From Buttiauxella gaviniae ATCC 51604 (lineage in GTDB: Bacteria > Pseudomonadota > Gammaproteobacteria > Enterobacterales > Enterobacteriaceae), in assembly GCF_001654835.1 (NCBI RefSeq), contig NZ_LXEP01000020.1:1-64000 (forward strand): a DNA stretch of 64,000 nt, in the 5' to 3' direction. This document shows, one piece after another, positions 34,274 through 41,916 of this stretch; the stretch's first letter is position 1, and each line of letters opens with the position of its first letter. A program made the translations under genes and the position numbers. Below the pieces are notes generated by a model that was given only the letters and a program-made list of their open reading frames with translations, made no database searches and was not told the DNA's origin.

Positions 34274-35614
34274 TTAAGATAGCAGCGAGAACGCAATCAT
34301 TCCAACAACCGCACCCGTGGTGCCGAGGATGGTTTCCATCATGGTCCAGGTCTTCAGGGTTTGCCCTTCGGTTGCACCAGTGAATTTACCAAACAACCAG
34401 AAACCAGCGTCGTTAACGTGGCTCACAACAATAGAACCACCCGCGATACAAATCGACAAAGCAGCCATTTGTGCGCCGTTATAGTTCAGCTGCTCAATAA
34501 CCGGCATCACAAGACCAACGGCGGTCAGGCAAGCAACCGTCGCTGAACCCTGAATAATGCGAACCGCAGCAGCCAGCACAAAACAGGTTAAAGCAATGGG
34601 CAAACCTAAACCCGTCAGTGCTTCGCCCAGTGCAGGGCCAACGCCAGAATCCACCAGCACTTGTTTAAACACCCCGCCCGCACCGATAACCAGCAAGATA
34701 ATGCCAGCCGGTTGCAGCGCGTGGCCGCAGATTTCCATGACCTTTTCTTTCGCCATTCCCTGACGATATGCCAGGCCATAAATAGCCACCAGACACGCCA
34801 CCAGAATCGCGGTGAACGGATGACCAATAAACTCAAGCCATTCGTACAGCGTGGAACCCTGTTCGACGAAACGTGCAGCAATGGTTTTCATGCCAACCAG
34901 CACCAGCGGCAGCAGAATAAGCGACAGGCTGAAGCCGAACGATGGCAGTTTGCCTTCGCCCAGATGCGGTTCGGTGATGTCGTCAGGAATATGCAGTTCG
35001 ACGTATTTACTGATGAAGTTACCAAACAACGGCCCGGCGATAATCATACTTGGAATGGCGGCGCACAGGCCCAGCAGAATCATCCAGCCAAAGTCGGCGT
35101 GCATCTGGGAGGCGAGCAGCATTGGCGCAGGCCCTGGCAGCAGAAATGCTGCGGCAGCGGCGACACCTGCGAACAGAGGAATAACTAATTTGACCAGGTT
35201 TGTTCCGGTATGACGGGCCATAGAAAACGCCACGCTAATCAGCAGAACAATGGCAACTTCGAAGAACAACGGTAGCGCACAAATCAAACCCGCGAGGCCA
35301 ATCGCGTAATGTGCGCGACTCTTGCCAAAAGCCTTCAGCATTTTGACGGCTATCTGGTCTACGGCACCTGTTTCATGAAGGATCTTGCCAAACATCGCAC
35401 CGAGTGCGACGACGATGGCCAGAAATCCAAGGGTGCCACCCATGCCTTTTTCCATGGTTGCCGCGATTTTATCGAGCGGCATCCCGGAAAATATCCCTGC
35501 ACCAATTGAAACCACCATCAAAGCGACGAAGGCATGCATACGAGCCTTCATCACTAAAAACAGCAGCAGTAAAACCGAACCTACTGCTGTTAAAACAAGT
35601 GTTAATGTACTCAC
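34274..35614 (-). CDS. gntU: Low-affinity gluconate permease GntU
   Basis: Gluconate:H+ symporter of the GntP family. The 446-residue protein, equal in length to E. coli GntU, has about 12-14 hydrophobic helices and the family blocks MGGTLGFLAIVVALGAMFGK, ALPLFFEVAIVLL, LPGPAPMLLASQ and IIQGSATVACLTAVGL. The close N-terminal match (TLTLVLTAVGSVLLLLFLVM) identifies it as GntU rather than GntT. It overlaps gntK by 4 bases in a gntKU operon. Confidence 0.95.
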   Translation of the reverse strand: MSTLTLVLTAVGSVLLLLFLVMKARMHAFVALMVVSIGAGIFSGMPLDKIAATMEKGMGGTLGFLAIVVALGAMFGKILHETGAVDQIAVKMLKAFGKSRAHYAIGLAGLICALPLFFEVAIVLLISVAFSMARHTGTNLVKLVIPLFAGVAAAAAFLLPGPAPMLLASQMHADFGWMILLGLCAAIPSMIIAGPLFGNFISKYVELHIPDDITEPHLGEGKLPSFGFSLSLILLPLVLVGMKTIAARFVEQGSTLYEWLEFIGHPFTAILVACLVAIYGLAYRQGMAKEKVMEICGHALQPAGIILLVIGAGGVFKQVLVDSGVGPALGEALTGLGLPIALTCFVLAAAVRIIQGSATVACLTAVGLVMPVIEQLNYNGAQMAALSICIAGGSIVVSHVNDAGFWLFGKFTGATEGQTLKTWTMMETILGTTGAVVGMIAFSLLS

Positions 35615-36144
35615 TGCGCACTGCCTTCATTAATCACATCAATAGTGCTGGCCACCACGCCTTCCAGCGTTTGGTCAATATCCACCACCAGAACATCAGG
35701 TTCGTCAGCTTTTGGTTCTTCCAGCGTTTCAAACTGAGTGACCAACATCTGAGTTTTGAAGAAGTGACCTTTACGTGCTTTCAGACGGTTTTCAATGACT
35801 TCAAAATCCCCTTTCATGTAGATGAAAGAGAGATTTGGGTTACCGTCGCGCAATTGGTCGCGATAAACCTTTTTCAGTGCGGAGCAAACAATCAGGGAGA
35901 CTTTATTGGTGCGTTGCATGGCGAAAGCCGCGTCATTTAACGCTTGCAGCCATGGTTTGCGGTCTTCATCGTTGAGCGGCTCACCGGATGCCATTTTCAT
36001 GATATTGCAGCGAGGATGCAGGAAGTCACCGTCAAGGAACGCGGCTTTGAGTTGATGTGCTACTTCACTTGCAACAGCAGATTTACCGCTGCCAGAAACG
36101 CCCATCAGGACGTAGATATGGTGGTCATGGTTGGTAGTGCTCAT
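35611..36144 (-). CDS. gntK: Thermoresistant gluconokinase GntK
   Basis: Phosphorylates gluconate to 6-phosphogluconate. The 177-residue protein starts MSTTNHDHHIYVLMGVSGSGKSAVAS, with Walker A GVSGSGKS at about residues 15-22. A longer frame extends upstream into the neighbouring ERIC element and is rejected. Family segments LDGDFLHPRCNIMKMASGEPLND and CSALKKVYRD are intact. The 5' leader contains a complete ERIC repeat, with GntR operators and a CRP site beyond it. Confidence 0.96.
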   Translation of the reverse strand: MSTTNHDHHIYVLMGVSGSGKSAVASEVAHQLKAAFLDGDFLHPRCNIMKMASGEPLNDEDRKPWLQALNDAAFAMQRTNKVSLIVCSALKKVYRDQLRDGNPNLSFIYMKGDFEVIENRLKARKGHFFKTQMLVTQFETLEEPKADEPDVLVVDIDQTLEGVVASTIDVINEGSAQ

Positions 36145-36161
36145 AGCGTAGCTCCGACTGT

Positions 36162-36288
36162 TATACCCTTCATTCTTCAAGCTACCTCTTTGTTGGCTGC
36201 GTTCACTCGTCCGAATCACTTAGTTTACTAAGTTCATCGGAACTCCTTCTCTTGCCGCCGCGATGCAACTCGAATTATTTTGGGAATA
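36162..36288. repeat. ERIC element in the gntK leader
   Basis: A 127-base element, the canonical ERIC length, in inverse orientation (TATACCCTTCATTCTTCAAG ... CAACTCGAATTATTTTGGG). It starts 17 bases before the gntK ATG, between the coding start and the operators. Confidence 0.9.
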
Positions 36289-36295
36289 TTAAAAC

Positions 36296-36323
36296 TGTTA
36301 CGGGTAACTGTTATCGGTAACAT
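36296..36323. promoter_or_regulatory. Two tandem GntR operators
   Basis: TGTTACGGGTAAC (36296-36308) and TGTTATCGGTAACAT (36309-36323) match the recalled GntR palindrome ATGTTACCCGTAACAT. A possible promoter (TTGCTT, 17 bases, GACAAT) overlaps on the minus strand. They allow GntR to repress gntKU. Confidence 0.7.
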
Positions 36324-36377
36324 TGTCTAAGCTGATTGCGCAATAAGCAATAACCATTAGCTTGCAAAGCGTATAAC

Positions 36378-36393
36378 TGTGAACCAAATCAAA
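36378..36393. promoter_or_regulatory. CRP site upstream of gntK
   Basis: TGTGA-ACCAAA-TCAAA has CRP spacing and lies upstream of the presumed gntK promoter, fitting catabolite control of gntKU. Confidence 0.6.
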
Positions 36394-36406
36394 AAATACT
36401 GCCACT

Positions 36407-36521
36407 CCCCCTAAATAATTCGAGGTGCAGGAAGGCCGTAAGTCCCCAGGAACATAGATAACTATGTGACTGGGGCGCGCGGGTGCAGCTAACACACCTG
36501 CACCTTGAAGTATGACGGGGG
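36407..36521. repeat. ERIC element downstream of gntR
   Basis: CCCCCTAAATAATTCGAGG ... CTTGAAGTATGACGGGGG with a central stem around CATAGATAACTATG. About 115 bases, slightly shortened. It abuts the gntR stop at 36524-36526. Confidence 0.88.
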
Positions 36522-36523
36522 AA

Positions 36524-37519
36524 TTAAATTGAACCGCCGGGAGAGAGAGTAAAACCTAAATCTAACATCTGCGGCGTAACAGTTTCGCCACGTATCCGCG
36601 CCAGCAAACGCTCAGCACCAATACGCCCCATACGTTCACGCGGCGTCAGTACGCTGGCAAGACGCGGTTCCATTACCTGCCCAATATCGTGGCCGTGGAA
36701 ACCGGCAATCGCCATATCTTTTGGAATACTCAAGCCTTGACGCTGGCATTCAAATGCCGCACCAATGGCTAAGTCATCGTTAGTACAGAAGATGCTATCG
36801 AGCTGCGGATATTCACGCCTGGCCTGACGGAACAATTCAATACCGGTGGAATATGAGGAGGAGTTTTCGACCATTACACTATATGGCACAAGCCCGGCAT
36901 CGTTCATCGCCTGCTCATAGCCTTTTTTCTTAATCACAGTACGTTCATCAAGACGTGCACCGAGATACGCTACATGGCGGTGGCCACGCGCAATAATGGC
37001 GGCAGTCATCTGGCGTGCTGCTTCGAAGTTATCAAACCCTACGGCAATATCCAGGCACGGCGAAATGCTGTCCATCAATTCAACAACTGGGATACCCGCC
37101 ACTTCAATCATTTTTAAGGTGCGCGGAGTATGGGTACGCTCGGTAAGGATAAGACCGTCGATATTCCAGGAAAGCATTGATTCCAGACGCTCTTCTTCCA
37201 ACTCCGGTTTGTAGCCGTAGTGAGCAAGCATGGTCTGGTAGCCGTAAGCATCGACAACGTTTTCAATACCACGAAGCACTTCAGCGAAAACCTGGTTGGT
37301 AAGCGAAGGCAACAACACGCCGATTGCGCGACTGGTAGAATTGGAGAGGATGTCTGGTGCGCGGTTCGGAATATAGCCAAGTTCATCAAGGGCTGCGGCA
37401 ATTTTTACCTGTAACGCAGCGGAAACCTGGTCAGGGTTACGCAAAAAGCGACTGACCGTCATTTTGGTTATGCCAACGCGGTCTGCAACGTCCTGTAATA
37501 CCGGTCTTTTCTTTTTCAT
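36524..37519 (-). CDS. gntR: Gluconate utilisation repressor GntR
   Basis: LacI-family repressor of gluconate genes, released by gluconate. The 331-residue protein starts MKKKRPVLQDVADRVGITKM; an upstream in-frame start adds ten residues without a better ribosome site, whereas CAGGA lies just ahead of this ATG. The helix-turn-helix (about 7-27) and hinge (YIPNRAPDILSNSTSRAIGVLLP, in part) are followed by the periplasmic-binding-like effector domain. Length equals E. coli GntR. It is separated from gntK by two ERIC elements and the gntK control region. Confidence 0.97.
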   Translation of the reverse strand: MKKKRPVLQDVADRVGITKMTVSRFLRNPDQVSAALQVKIAAALDELGYIPNRAPDILSNSTSRAIGVLLPSLTNQVFAEVLRGIENVVDAYGYQTMLAHYGYKPELEEERLESMLSWNIDGLILTERTHTPRTLKMIEVAGIPVVELMDSISPCLDIAVGFDNFEAARQMTAAIIARGHRHVAYLGARLDERTVIKKKGYEQAMNDAGLVPYSVMVENSSSYSTGIELFRQARREYPQLDSIFCTNDDLAIGAAFECQRQGLSIPKDMAIAGFHGHDIGQVMEPRLASVLTPRERMGRIGAERLLARIRGETVTPQMLDLGFTLSPGGSI

Positions 37520-37570
37520 TGTCCTGCTGTGCGGGTTAACTATCGACAACGAAGTTTAGCACGGACAAAG

Positions 37571-37603
37571 CACAACCTTCCCCTGTTTCCGAGGAAGGTT
37601 GTG
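37571..37603 (-). terminator. Terminator-like stem-loop after yhhW
   Basis: Perfect 11-bp stem CACAACCTTCC/GGAAGGTTGTG with an 11-nt loop in the yhhW-gntR gap. Confidence 0.6.
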
Positions 37604-37624
37604 ACCGGTAACTAACGGTATTTA

Positions 37625-38320
37625 TTACACTGGAGGTAAATCGAACAACAGAATCTCACTCGCTTCGTTAGCATGAATCGAAATCGCTTGTTCGTCCCAC
37701 ACGGCGATAGCATCGCTGGTTTTGGCCTGAGTGCCATTAATCGACACATCACCTTTCACGACCTGAATCCAGATACGGCGTTCAGCCGGAATCTGATAAA
37801 CAGATTGTTCGTCTTTCGCCAGCGCCCAACGCGACAGTTCCATATCCTGATTCACCAGCAAGGAACCCTCACGTGCATCCGGTGAAAGCACCAGTTGGCG
37901 GCCTTGCGGTGCATCGAAACGACGTTGGTCGTAACGCGGCGTGATGCCAGTTTTGTCTGGAATGATCCAGATTTGGTACAAACGCAGGCGCTCAGTTTTG
38001 CTTGGGTTGTACTCGGAGTGAGTAATCCCGGTGCCGGCGCTCATAATCTGGAACTCACCCGCAGGAACCTTCTCTTCATTCCCCATGCTGTCCCGGTGTG
38101 CAACCGCGCCTTCCAGCACATAGGTCAGGATTTCCATGTCCTTGTGCGGATGGGTACCGAATCCTTCTCCAGCGTCCACTACGTCTTCGTTAATCACACG
38201 TAATGCCGAGAAACCCATGAAATTGGCATCGTAATAGTTAGCGAATGAGAAGGTGTGCCAGCTATCCAACCAACCATGATTCGCATGACCACGTTCTTCA
38301 GCTTTTCTTAAAAAGATCAT
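37625..38320 (-). CDS. yhhW: Pirin-family quercetinase-like protein YhhW
   Basis: Bicupin metalloprotein; E. coli YhhW has quercetin 2,3-dioxygenase activity in vitro, but its natural substrate is unknown. The 231-residue protein starts MIFLRKAEERGHANHGWLDS, the second of two nearby ATGs, eight bases after GGAG. The metal-binding segment GFGTHPHKDMEILTYVLEG (His-X-His...Glu) and SAGTGITHSEYN are intact. Confidence 0.94.
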   Translation of the reverse strand: MIFLRKAEERGHANHGWLDSWHTFSFANYYDANFMGFSALRVINEDVVDAGEGFGTHPHKDMEILTYVLEGAVAHRDSMGNEEKVPAGEFQIMSAGTGITHSEYNPSKTERLRLYQIWIIPDKTGITPRYDQRRFDAPQGRQLVLSPDAREGSLLVNQDMELSRWALAKDEQSVYQIPAERRIWIQVVKGDVSINGTQAKTSDAIAVWDEQAISIHANEASEILLFDLPPV

Positions 38321-38395
38321 CTTCATTTCTCCGCAATTCGTTTGATGGGCTAAGTGTGGACCCGAATCGGAAATGATCATAGAGGGTGAAAATTG

Positions 38396-38433
38396 ACGCC
38401 TCTGTTCAAAAAAAGTGAACGAGTCAGAGGCGT
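38396..38433 (-). terminator. Terminator after yhhX
   Basis: Stem ACGCCTCTG/CAGAGGCGT with an inner GTTC/GAAC pairing; A/T-rich tails on both sides. It ends 11 bases from the yhhX stop. Confidence 0.7.
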
Positions 38434-38444
38434 AAAATTTCTGG

Positions 38445-39482
38445 TTAAGCGAGGGTCACAGTAGAAGGTGCAGCTTGCTCGAAACCACGTTCGAGGATCT
38501 CAAGGTTGGTTAATGCTTCAATTTCTCTGACGTAATTTGGCCTGCCGTTAACAATGGTTTCGTACAGCGCGTCGTATACACGCCCGTAGTCTCCCGCTTC
38601 CGGTTTCAGCTCTTCGCGCACGGTTTCGCCCACGTCGTTGACATATTCAAGCAAGCCTACGCTGCTGTCTGCAGCAAAGCCCGGTTCACCCGGCATGATG
38701 TAAGCCTTGAGGCTGGTTTCTTGCTGGTCGATGCCGAACTTAATGAACGAACCTTTGGTGCCGTGAACTAGGAATTTCGGGTAATCGATTTTGACTAAAT
38801 GGCTGGTTTTGACGATGGCTTTCATATCGCCATAGAAAAGCTGCGCTTCAAAAGTATCGTCCGGGTTGGCTTTATTACGCACGCTACGAATATCGTAGGC
38901 AACGTGATCGGGGCGGCCAAACAGCGAGATGATTTGGTCCATGGTATGCACACCGAGGCCATAGAACGCACCATCTGCCGGCAGCCCTGGTTTAGTTTCC
39001 GCAACCGGGCGATACATATCAAAGTGACTTTCAATTTCAACGATATCGCCAAGCTTTCCGCTTTCGATGGCTTTTTTCATCGTCAGGAAACAGGAGTCAA
39101 AACGGCGATTCTGGTAAGGCGTGACGGTCAGCCCTTTGGCTTTCGCCAGTTCGAACAACTCTTTGGCTTCAGCAAGTGTCGGGGTAAACGGTTTTTCCAC
39201 CAGCACATTTTTGCCTGCTTCCAGCGCGCGTTTCGCGTAATCAAAGTGGCTATCAGCGTGGGTGCAAACCACCACCAGCTTGACCTGCGGGTCGTTCAGC
39301 ACTTCGTCCAGATCGCTGGTGAAATGAATGTGGTTATATTCCGGCTGCTGCTCGATATCCGGCTTTTCATTGCGGCGGAAGATATGGGCAACGTGGAATT
39401 TATCTTTGCGGACCAGAACGTAAGGGAGGTGGTAACGCGTGGTACTTTTGCCAAAACCTATAAAAGCGCAGTGTAGGGTCAT
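38445..39482 (-). CDS. yhhX: Gfo/Idh/MocA-family oxidoreductase YhhX
   Basis: Predicted NAD(P)-dependent oxidoreductase of unknown substrate. The 345-residue protein starts MTLHCAFIGFGKSTTRYHLP, with AAGGA eight bases upstream. The Rossmann motif GFGKS is near the N-terminus, VEKPFTPT carries the family lysine at about residue 93, and the substrate domain has GVHTMDQIISLFG. It lies upstream of ryhB on the same strand, as in E. coli, now with an ERIC element between them. Confidence 0.95.
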   Translation of the reverse strand: MTLHCAFIGFGKSTTRYHLPYVLVRKDKFHVAHIFRRNEKPDIEQQPEYNHIHFTSDLDEVLNDPQVKLVVVCTHADSHFDYAKRALEAGKNVLVEKPFTPTLAEAKELFELAKAKGLTVTPYQNRRFDSCFLTMKKAIESGKLGDIVEIESHFDMYRPVAETKPGLPADGAFYGLGVHTMDQIISLFGRPDHVAYDIRSVRNKANPDDTFEAQLFYGDMKAIVKTSHLVKIDYPKFLVHGTKGSFIKFGIDQQETSLKAYIMPGEPGFAADSSVGLLEYVNDVGETVREELKPEAGDYGRVYDALYETIVNGRPNYVREIEALTNLEILERGFEQAAPSTVTLA

Positions 39483-39531
39483 TGCTTCGTCCTTTTTGAC
39501 TTTGAATTGCAATTACCATACTTGAGTCTTT

Positions 39532-39562
39532 GGCGGATGTCGCGGCGCTAAGCCGTCCTACG
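39532..39562. repeat. Half REP-like unit upstream of yhhX
   Basis: GGCGGATGTCGCGGCGCTAAGCCGTCCTACG is a single arm resembling the paired elements elsewhere (31 bases, shown here as GGCGGATGTCGCGGCGCTAA and the rest). Confidence 0.5.
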
Positions 39563-39593
39563 AAAACAATGTTTTTATAATAAAGAGCGAGGG

Positions 39594-39722
39594 TTTTGCC
39601 CAAATTATTTGGAGTTGTAGCAAGGCGGCAAGGGAACGAATCCCGATGAGCTTACTTATGTAAGTGATTCGGGTGAGTGAGTGCAGCCAACACAGCTACA
39701 GCTTCAAATAAGCAGGGCAAAA
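39594..39722. repeat. ERIC element abutting ryhB
   Basis: TTTTGCCCAAATTATTTGGA ... TTCAAATAAGCAGGGCAAAA, with core stem CTTACTTATGTAAG. Its final A residues merge with the T-run of the ryhB terminator. Confidence 0.88.
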
Positions 39723-39815
39723 AAAAAGCCAGCAGAGCTGGCTAAAGTAATACTGGAAGCAATGTGAGCAATGTCGTGCTTTCAGGATGTCTCCGTAGGG
39801 GTCTCCCCTGAATGC
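39720..39815 (-). ncRNA. ryhB: Small regulatory RNA RyhB
   Basis: Fur-repressed, Hfq-dependent RNA that shuts down iron-using proteins when iron is scarce. The minus strand contains the conserved core CTGAAAGCACGACATTGC followed by TCACATTGCTTCCAGTATTA, almost identical to E. coli RyhB as recalled. It ends with the stem AGCCAGC/GCTGGCT and eight T residues. The 5' stem-loop is divergent but keeps its outline (TCAGG...CCTGA around GGGG-AGA-CCCC). The 5' end is estimated from the Fur box and promoter. It sits between yhhX and yhhY as in E. coli. Confidence 0.95.
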
Positions 39816-39820
39816 ATGGC

Positions 39821-39842
39821 AATAATAATCATTATCATTCGC
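39821..39842. promoter_or_regulatory. Fur box of ryhB
   Basis: The minus strand reads GCGAATGATAATGATTATTATT, matching the Fur consensus GATAATGATAATCATTATC closely and lying over the presumed ryhB promoter. Confidence 0.85.
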
Positions 39843-39938
39843 ACTTGTCTACTTTTTTTTAGAAAAAATTGGCAGTTGACGAAAATTAAAAAGTCAATAA
39901 TGTTGAAGGGGTTACCTAACCAATTGAGGATAAAAGGA

Positions 39939-40442
39939 ATGAGTGAAATCGTGATACGCCATGCTGAATTAAGAGATCTTGATGCTTTACGTCAGATTAA
40001 CGCCCAGCCAGAGGTTTATCACAACACGCTACAAATTCCTCATCCTTCGCTAGAAATGTGGGAAGAACGAATGAAGCATCCACCTTCTGGACGCAAAAGC
40101 CTGGTGGCTTGCATCGACGATGTGGTTATGGGCCATTTAGTTCTGTCTGTTGAACCCAACCCGCGCCGCAGCCACGTTGCGACTTTCGGGATGAGTGTTT
40201 GTATGAAACATCGCAATCTTGGTGTCGCCAGCGCGCTGATGGCAGCCATGACCGACCTGTGTGATAACTGGCTGCGCATCGAACGCATTGAGTTGACGGT
40301 GTTTGTTGATAACGCGCCTGCCCTGGCGGTGTACCGGAAATTCGGTTTCGAGGTTGAAGGTACCGGTAAGAATTACGCGCTGCGCAATGGTCAGTATGTG
40401 GATGCGTATTATATGGCGCGCCACAAAGTGAACATGCAGTGA
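39939..40442 (+). CDS. yhhY: GNAT N-acetyltransferase YhhY (amino-acid acetyltransferase type)
   Basis: GNAT-family acetyltransferase; in E. coli the orthologue (AaaT) acetylates some amino acids and analogues. The 167-residue protein starts MSEIVIRHAELRDLDALRQI, with GAGGA eight bases ahead; the longer frame crosses ryhB and its Fur box and is rejected. The acetyl-CoA region is KHRNLGVASALMAAM, followed by VDNAPALAVYRKFGFEVEG. Confidence 0.94.
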   Translation: MSEIVIRHAELRDLDALRQINAQPEVYHNTLQIPHPSLEMWEERMKHPPSGRKSLVACIDDVVMGHLVLSVEPNPRRSHVATFGMSVCMKHRNLGVASALMAAMTDLCDNWLRIERIELTVFVDNAPALAVYRKFGFEVEGTGKNYALRNGQYVDAYYMARHKVNMQ

Positions 40443-40448
40443 AGGCCA

Positions 40449-40469
40449 CGGGGGAGTTCATCTCCCCCG
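40449..40469. terminator. Bidirectional terminator between yhhY and msrA
   Basis: CGGGGGAG/CTCCCCCG stem with a TTCAT loop between convergent genes, followed by T-rich sequence on the plus strand. Confidence 0.75.
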
Positions 40470-40475
40470 CTTAAT

Positions 40476-41201
40476 TTATTCTTTTACCAGTACAGCCTGC
40501 TCACGGTAGTTGTGTGGAAAGTACTGCTGCAATTCTTTAATTTTCGGCAAATCATTCACCACAATGTACGGGTGATTCGGATTGTCGTTTAAGAAGTTTT
40601 GATGGTAAGCCTCCGCCGGATAAAAATGCCCATTACTTTCCACTTTCGTCACTATCGGCTTGCTGTAACTATGGCTGCCATTCAGTTGTGCGATATACGC
40701 TTTCACCACTTCGGACTGCTGCGCATTCATCGGAAACACAGCTGAACGATATTGCGTTCCGGTATCCGGACCTTGTCTATTTAGTTCGGTTGGATTATGG
40801 CCAACAGAAAAGAAGATATGCAGCAATTCACCGTATGTCACCTGAGTTGGGTCGTAAGTGACCTGGACAGTTTCCGCATGGCCCGTATCGCCATTACTAA
40901 CCTGATCGTAATTCGCGGTCTGCGCATCGCCACCAGCATAGCCAGATACTGCGTTAGTCACACCTTTAACGTGCTGGAATACACCCTGAACTCCCCAGAA
41001 GCAGCCACCAGAGAACAGCGCAATTTCGCTGTGTGATGAGCCAGGTGCTTCATCGCGTGCAGGCGCAGGAATAACCACAGCGGGTTCAGCTCCTCCCATC
41101 GACCAGGCACTGCTCTGAAAGGCAAACGCGGATGCCGCCACCAAGCCCACAATTAAGCTGTAATTACGCAGAGACAGAATACTTTTTCGGTTAATTTTCA
41201 T
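40476..41201 (-). CDS. msrA: Exported peptide methionine sulfoxide reductase A
   Basis: Reduces methionine-S-sulfoxide in proteins. The 241-residue protein has a basic N-terminus and hydrophobic segment (SLIVGLVAASAFAFQSSAWS), a Sec-type signal or anchor, then the MsrA domain with GGCFWG (catalytic cysteine about residue 67), TGHAETVQV and YHQNFL. The ATG at 41201 is preferred over a GTG four codons upstream. It lies 30 bases downstream of the msrB-type gene, so together they form a cell-envelope repair unit. This is a different copy from the usual cytoplasmic msrA; the symbol is by family. Confidence 0.88.
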   Translation of the reverse strand: MKINRKSILSLRNYSLIVGLVAASAFAFQSSAWSMGGAEPAVVIPAPARDEAPGSSHSEIALFSGGCFWGVQGVFQHVKGVTNAVSGYAGGDAQTANYDQVSNGDTGHAETVQVTYDPTQVTYGELLHIFFSVGHNPTELNRQGPDTGTQYRSAVFPMNAQQSEVVKAYIAQLNGSHSYSKPIVTKVESNGHFYPAEAYHQNFLNDNPNHPYIVVNDLPKIKELQQYFPHNYREQAVLVKE

Positions 41202-41231
41202 GGTGAGACTCACTTACAGGTTATGCCTGAC

Positions 41232-41741
41232 TTAAACCGCTTTTGGAGTAAATATCATCGCCAACCCATTCATGCAGTAGCGCAAGCCCGTGGGTTTTGG
41301 GCCATCATCAAATACATGCCCGAGATGCCCACCGCAGCGGCGGCAGTGCACTTCGTCGCGCACCATACCCAACGAAATATCCCGGCTGGTGAGTGCTGCA
41401 TTGGGTAAAGGCTGCCAGAAACTCGGCCAACCTGTATGGCTGTCGAATTTAGTCTCTGAAGAAAAAAGGGGAAGCTTGCATCCGGCGCAGGAAAATTCAC
41501 CCTTGCGGTGCTCATCATTCAATGGGCTGGTATAGGGCCGCTCGGTGCCCGCTTCGCGCAAAATATAAAATTGCGCGTCACTTAAGCGTTGATGCCACTG
41601 GGCATCTGTTAGCGTGAATTCAAATTTTTCAGCCAATGCCTGCGCAACAGCTTTGCGGGAAAACAGCGATGGTAACAACCCCATCAACGCCACGCCTGAA
41701 ACCACACTACTTCCCAGCAGGAAATTACGTCGGTTGATCAT
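41232..41741 (-). CDS. msrB: Tat-exported peptide methionine sulfoxide reductase B
   Basis: Reduces methionine-R-sulfoxide in proteins. The 169-residue precursor opens [20 protein letters not shown], a twin-arginine signal ending near AVAQA. The MsrB domain has the zinc pairs CAGC and [12 protein letters not shown], and the catalytic cysteine in GLRYCMNG. An ATG immediately upstream (41744) is an equal alternative; the much longer open frame is rejected. It is transcribed before msrA. The symbol is by family; this is not the ordinary cytoplasmic copy. Confidence 0.88.
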   Translation of the reverse strand: MINRRNFLLGSSVVSGVALMGLLPSLFSRKAVAQALAEKFEFTLTDAQWHQRLSDAQFYILREAGTERPYTSPLNDEHRKGEFSCAGCKLPLFSSETKFDSHTGWPSFWQPLPNAALTSRDISLGMVRDEVHCRRCGGHLGHVFDDGPKPTGLRYCMNGLAMIFTPKAV

Positions 41742-41880
41742 CATTACCTCAACTTTTCCAGTATCTGATGTCACCAAACTACAAAAGAACAAGTCTCCGA
41801 ATCCTCCCGAAAGATTAAACTTTTTGAGACAACTGGACTTATCAGCGCCGAGATGAGTAATGAAAGGAATAGTCTGCGAA

Positions 41881-41911
41881 AACACCACTCCCCAGCGGGA
41901 GGAGTGGTGTT
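41881..41911 (-). terminator. Terminator after ggt
   Basis: Perfect 11-bp stem AACACCACTCC/GGAGTGGTGTT with a 9-nt loop, six bases past the ggt stop, with T residues following on the minus strand. Confidence 0.8.
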
Positions 41912-41916
41912 ATTGA

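Noticed and set aside
36145-36219. N-terminal extension of GntK
   Set aside because: The extra codons fall in the leader and the ERIC element; E. coli GntK starts with MSTTNHDHH as at 36144.
39771-39938. N-terminal extension of YhhY
   Set aside because: The sequence overlaps ryhB and its Fur box; a good ribosome site and family start lie at 39939.
41742-41888. N-terminal extension of MsrB
   Set aside because: It lacks a ribosome site and would bury the twin-arginine signal inside the protein.
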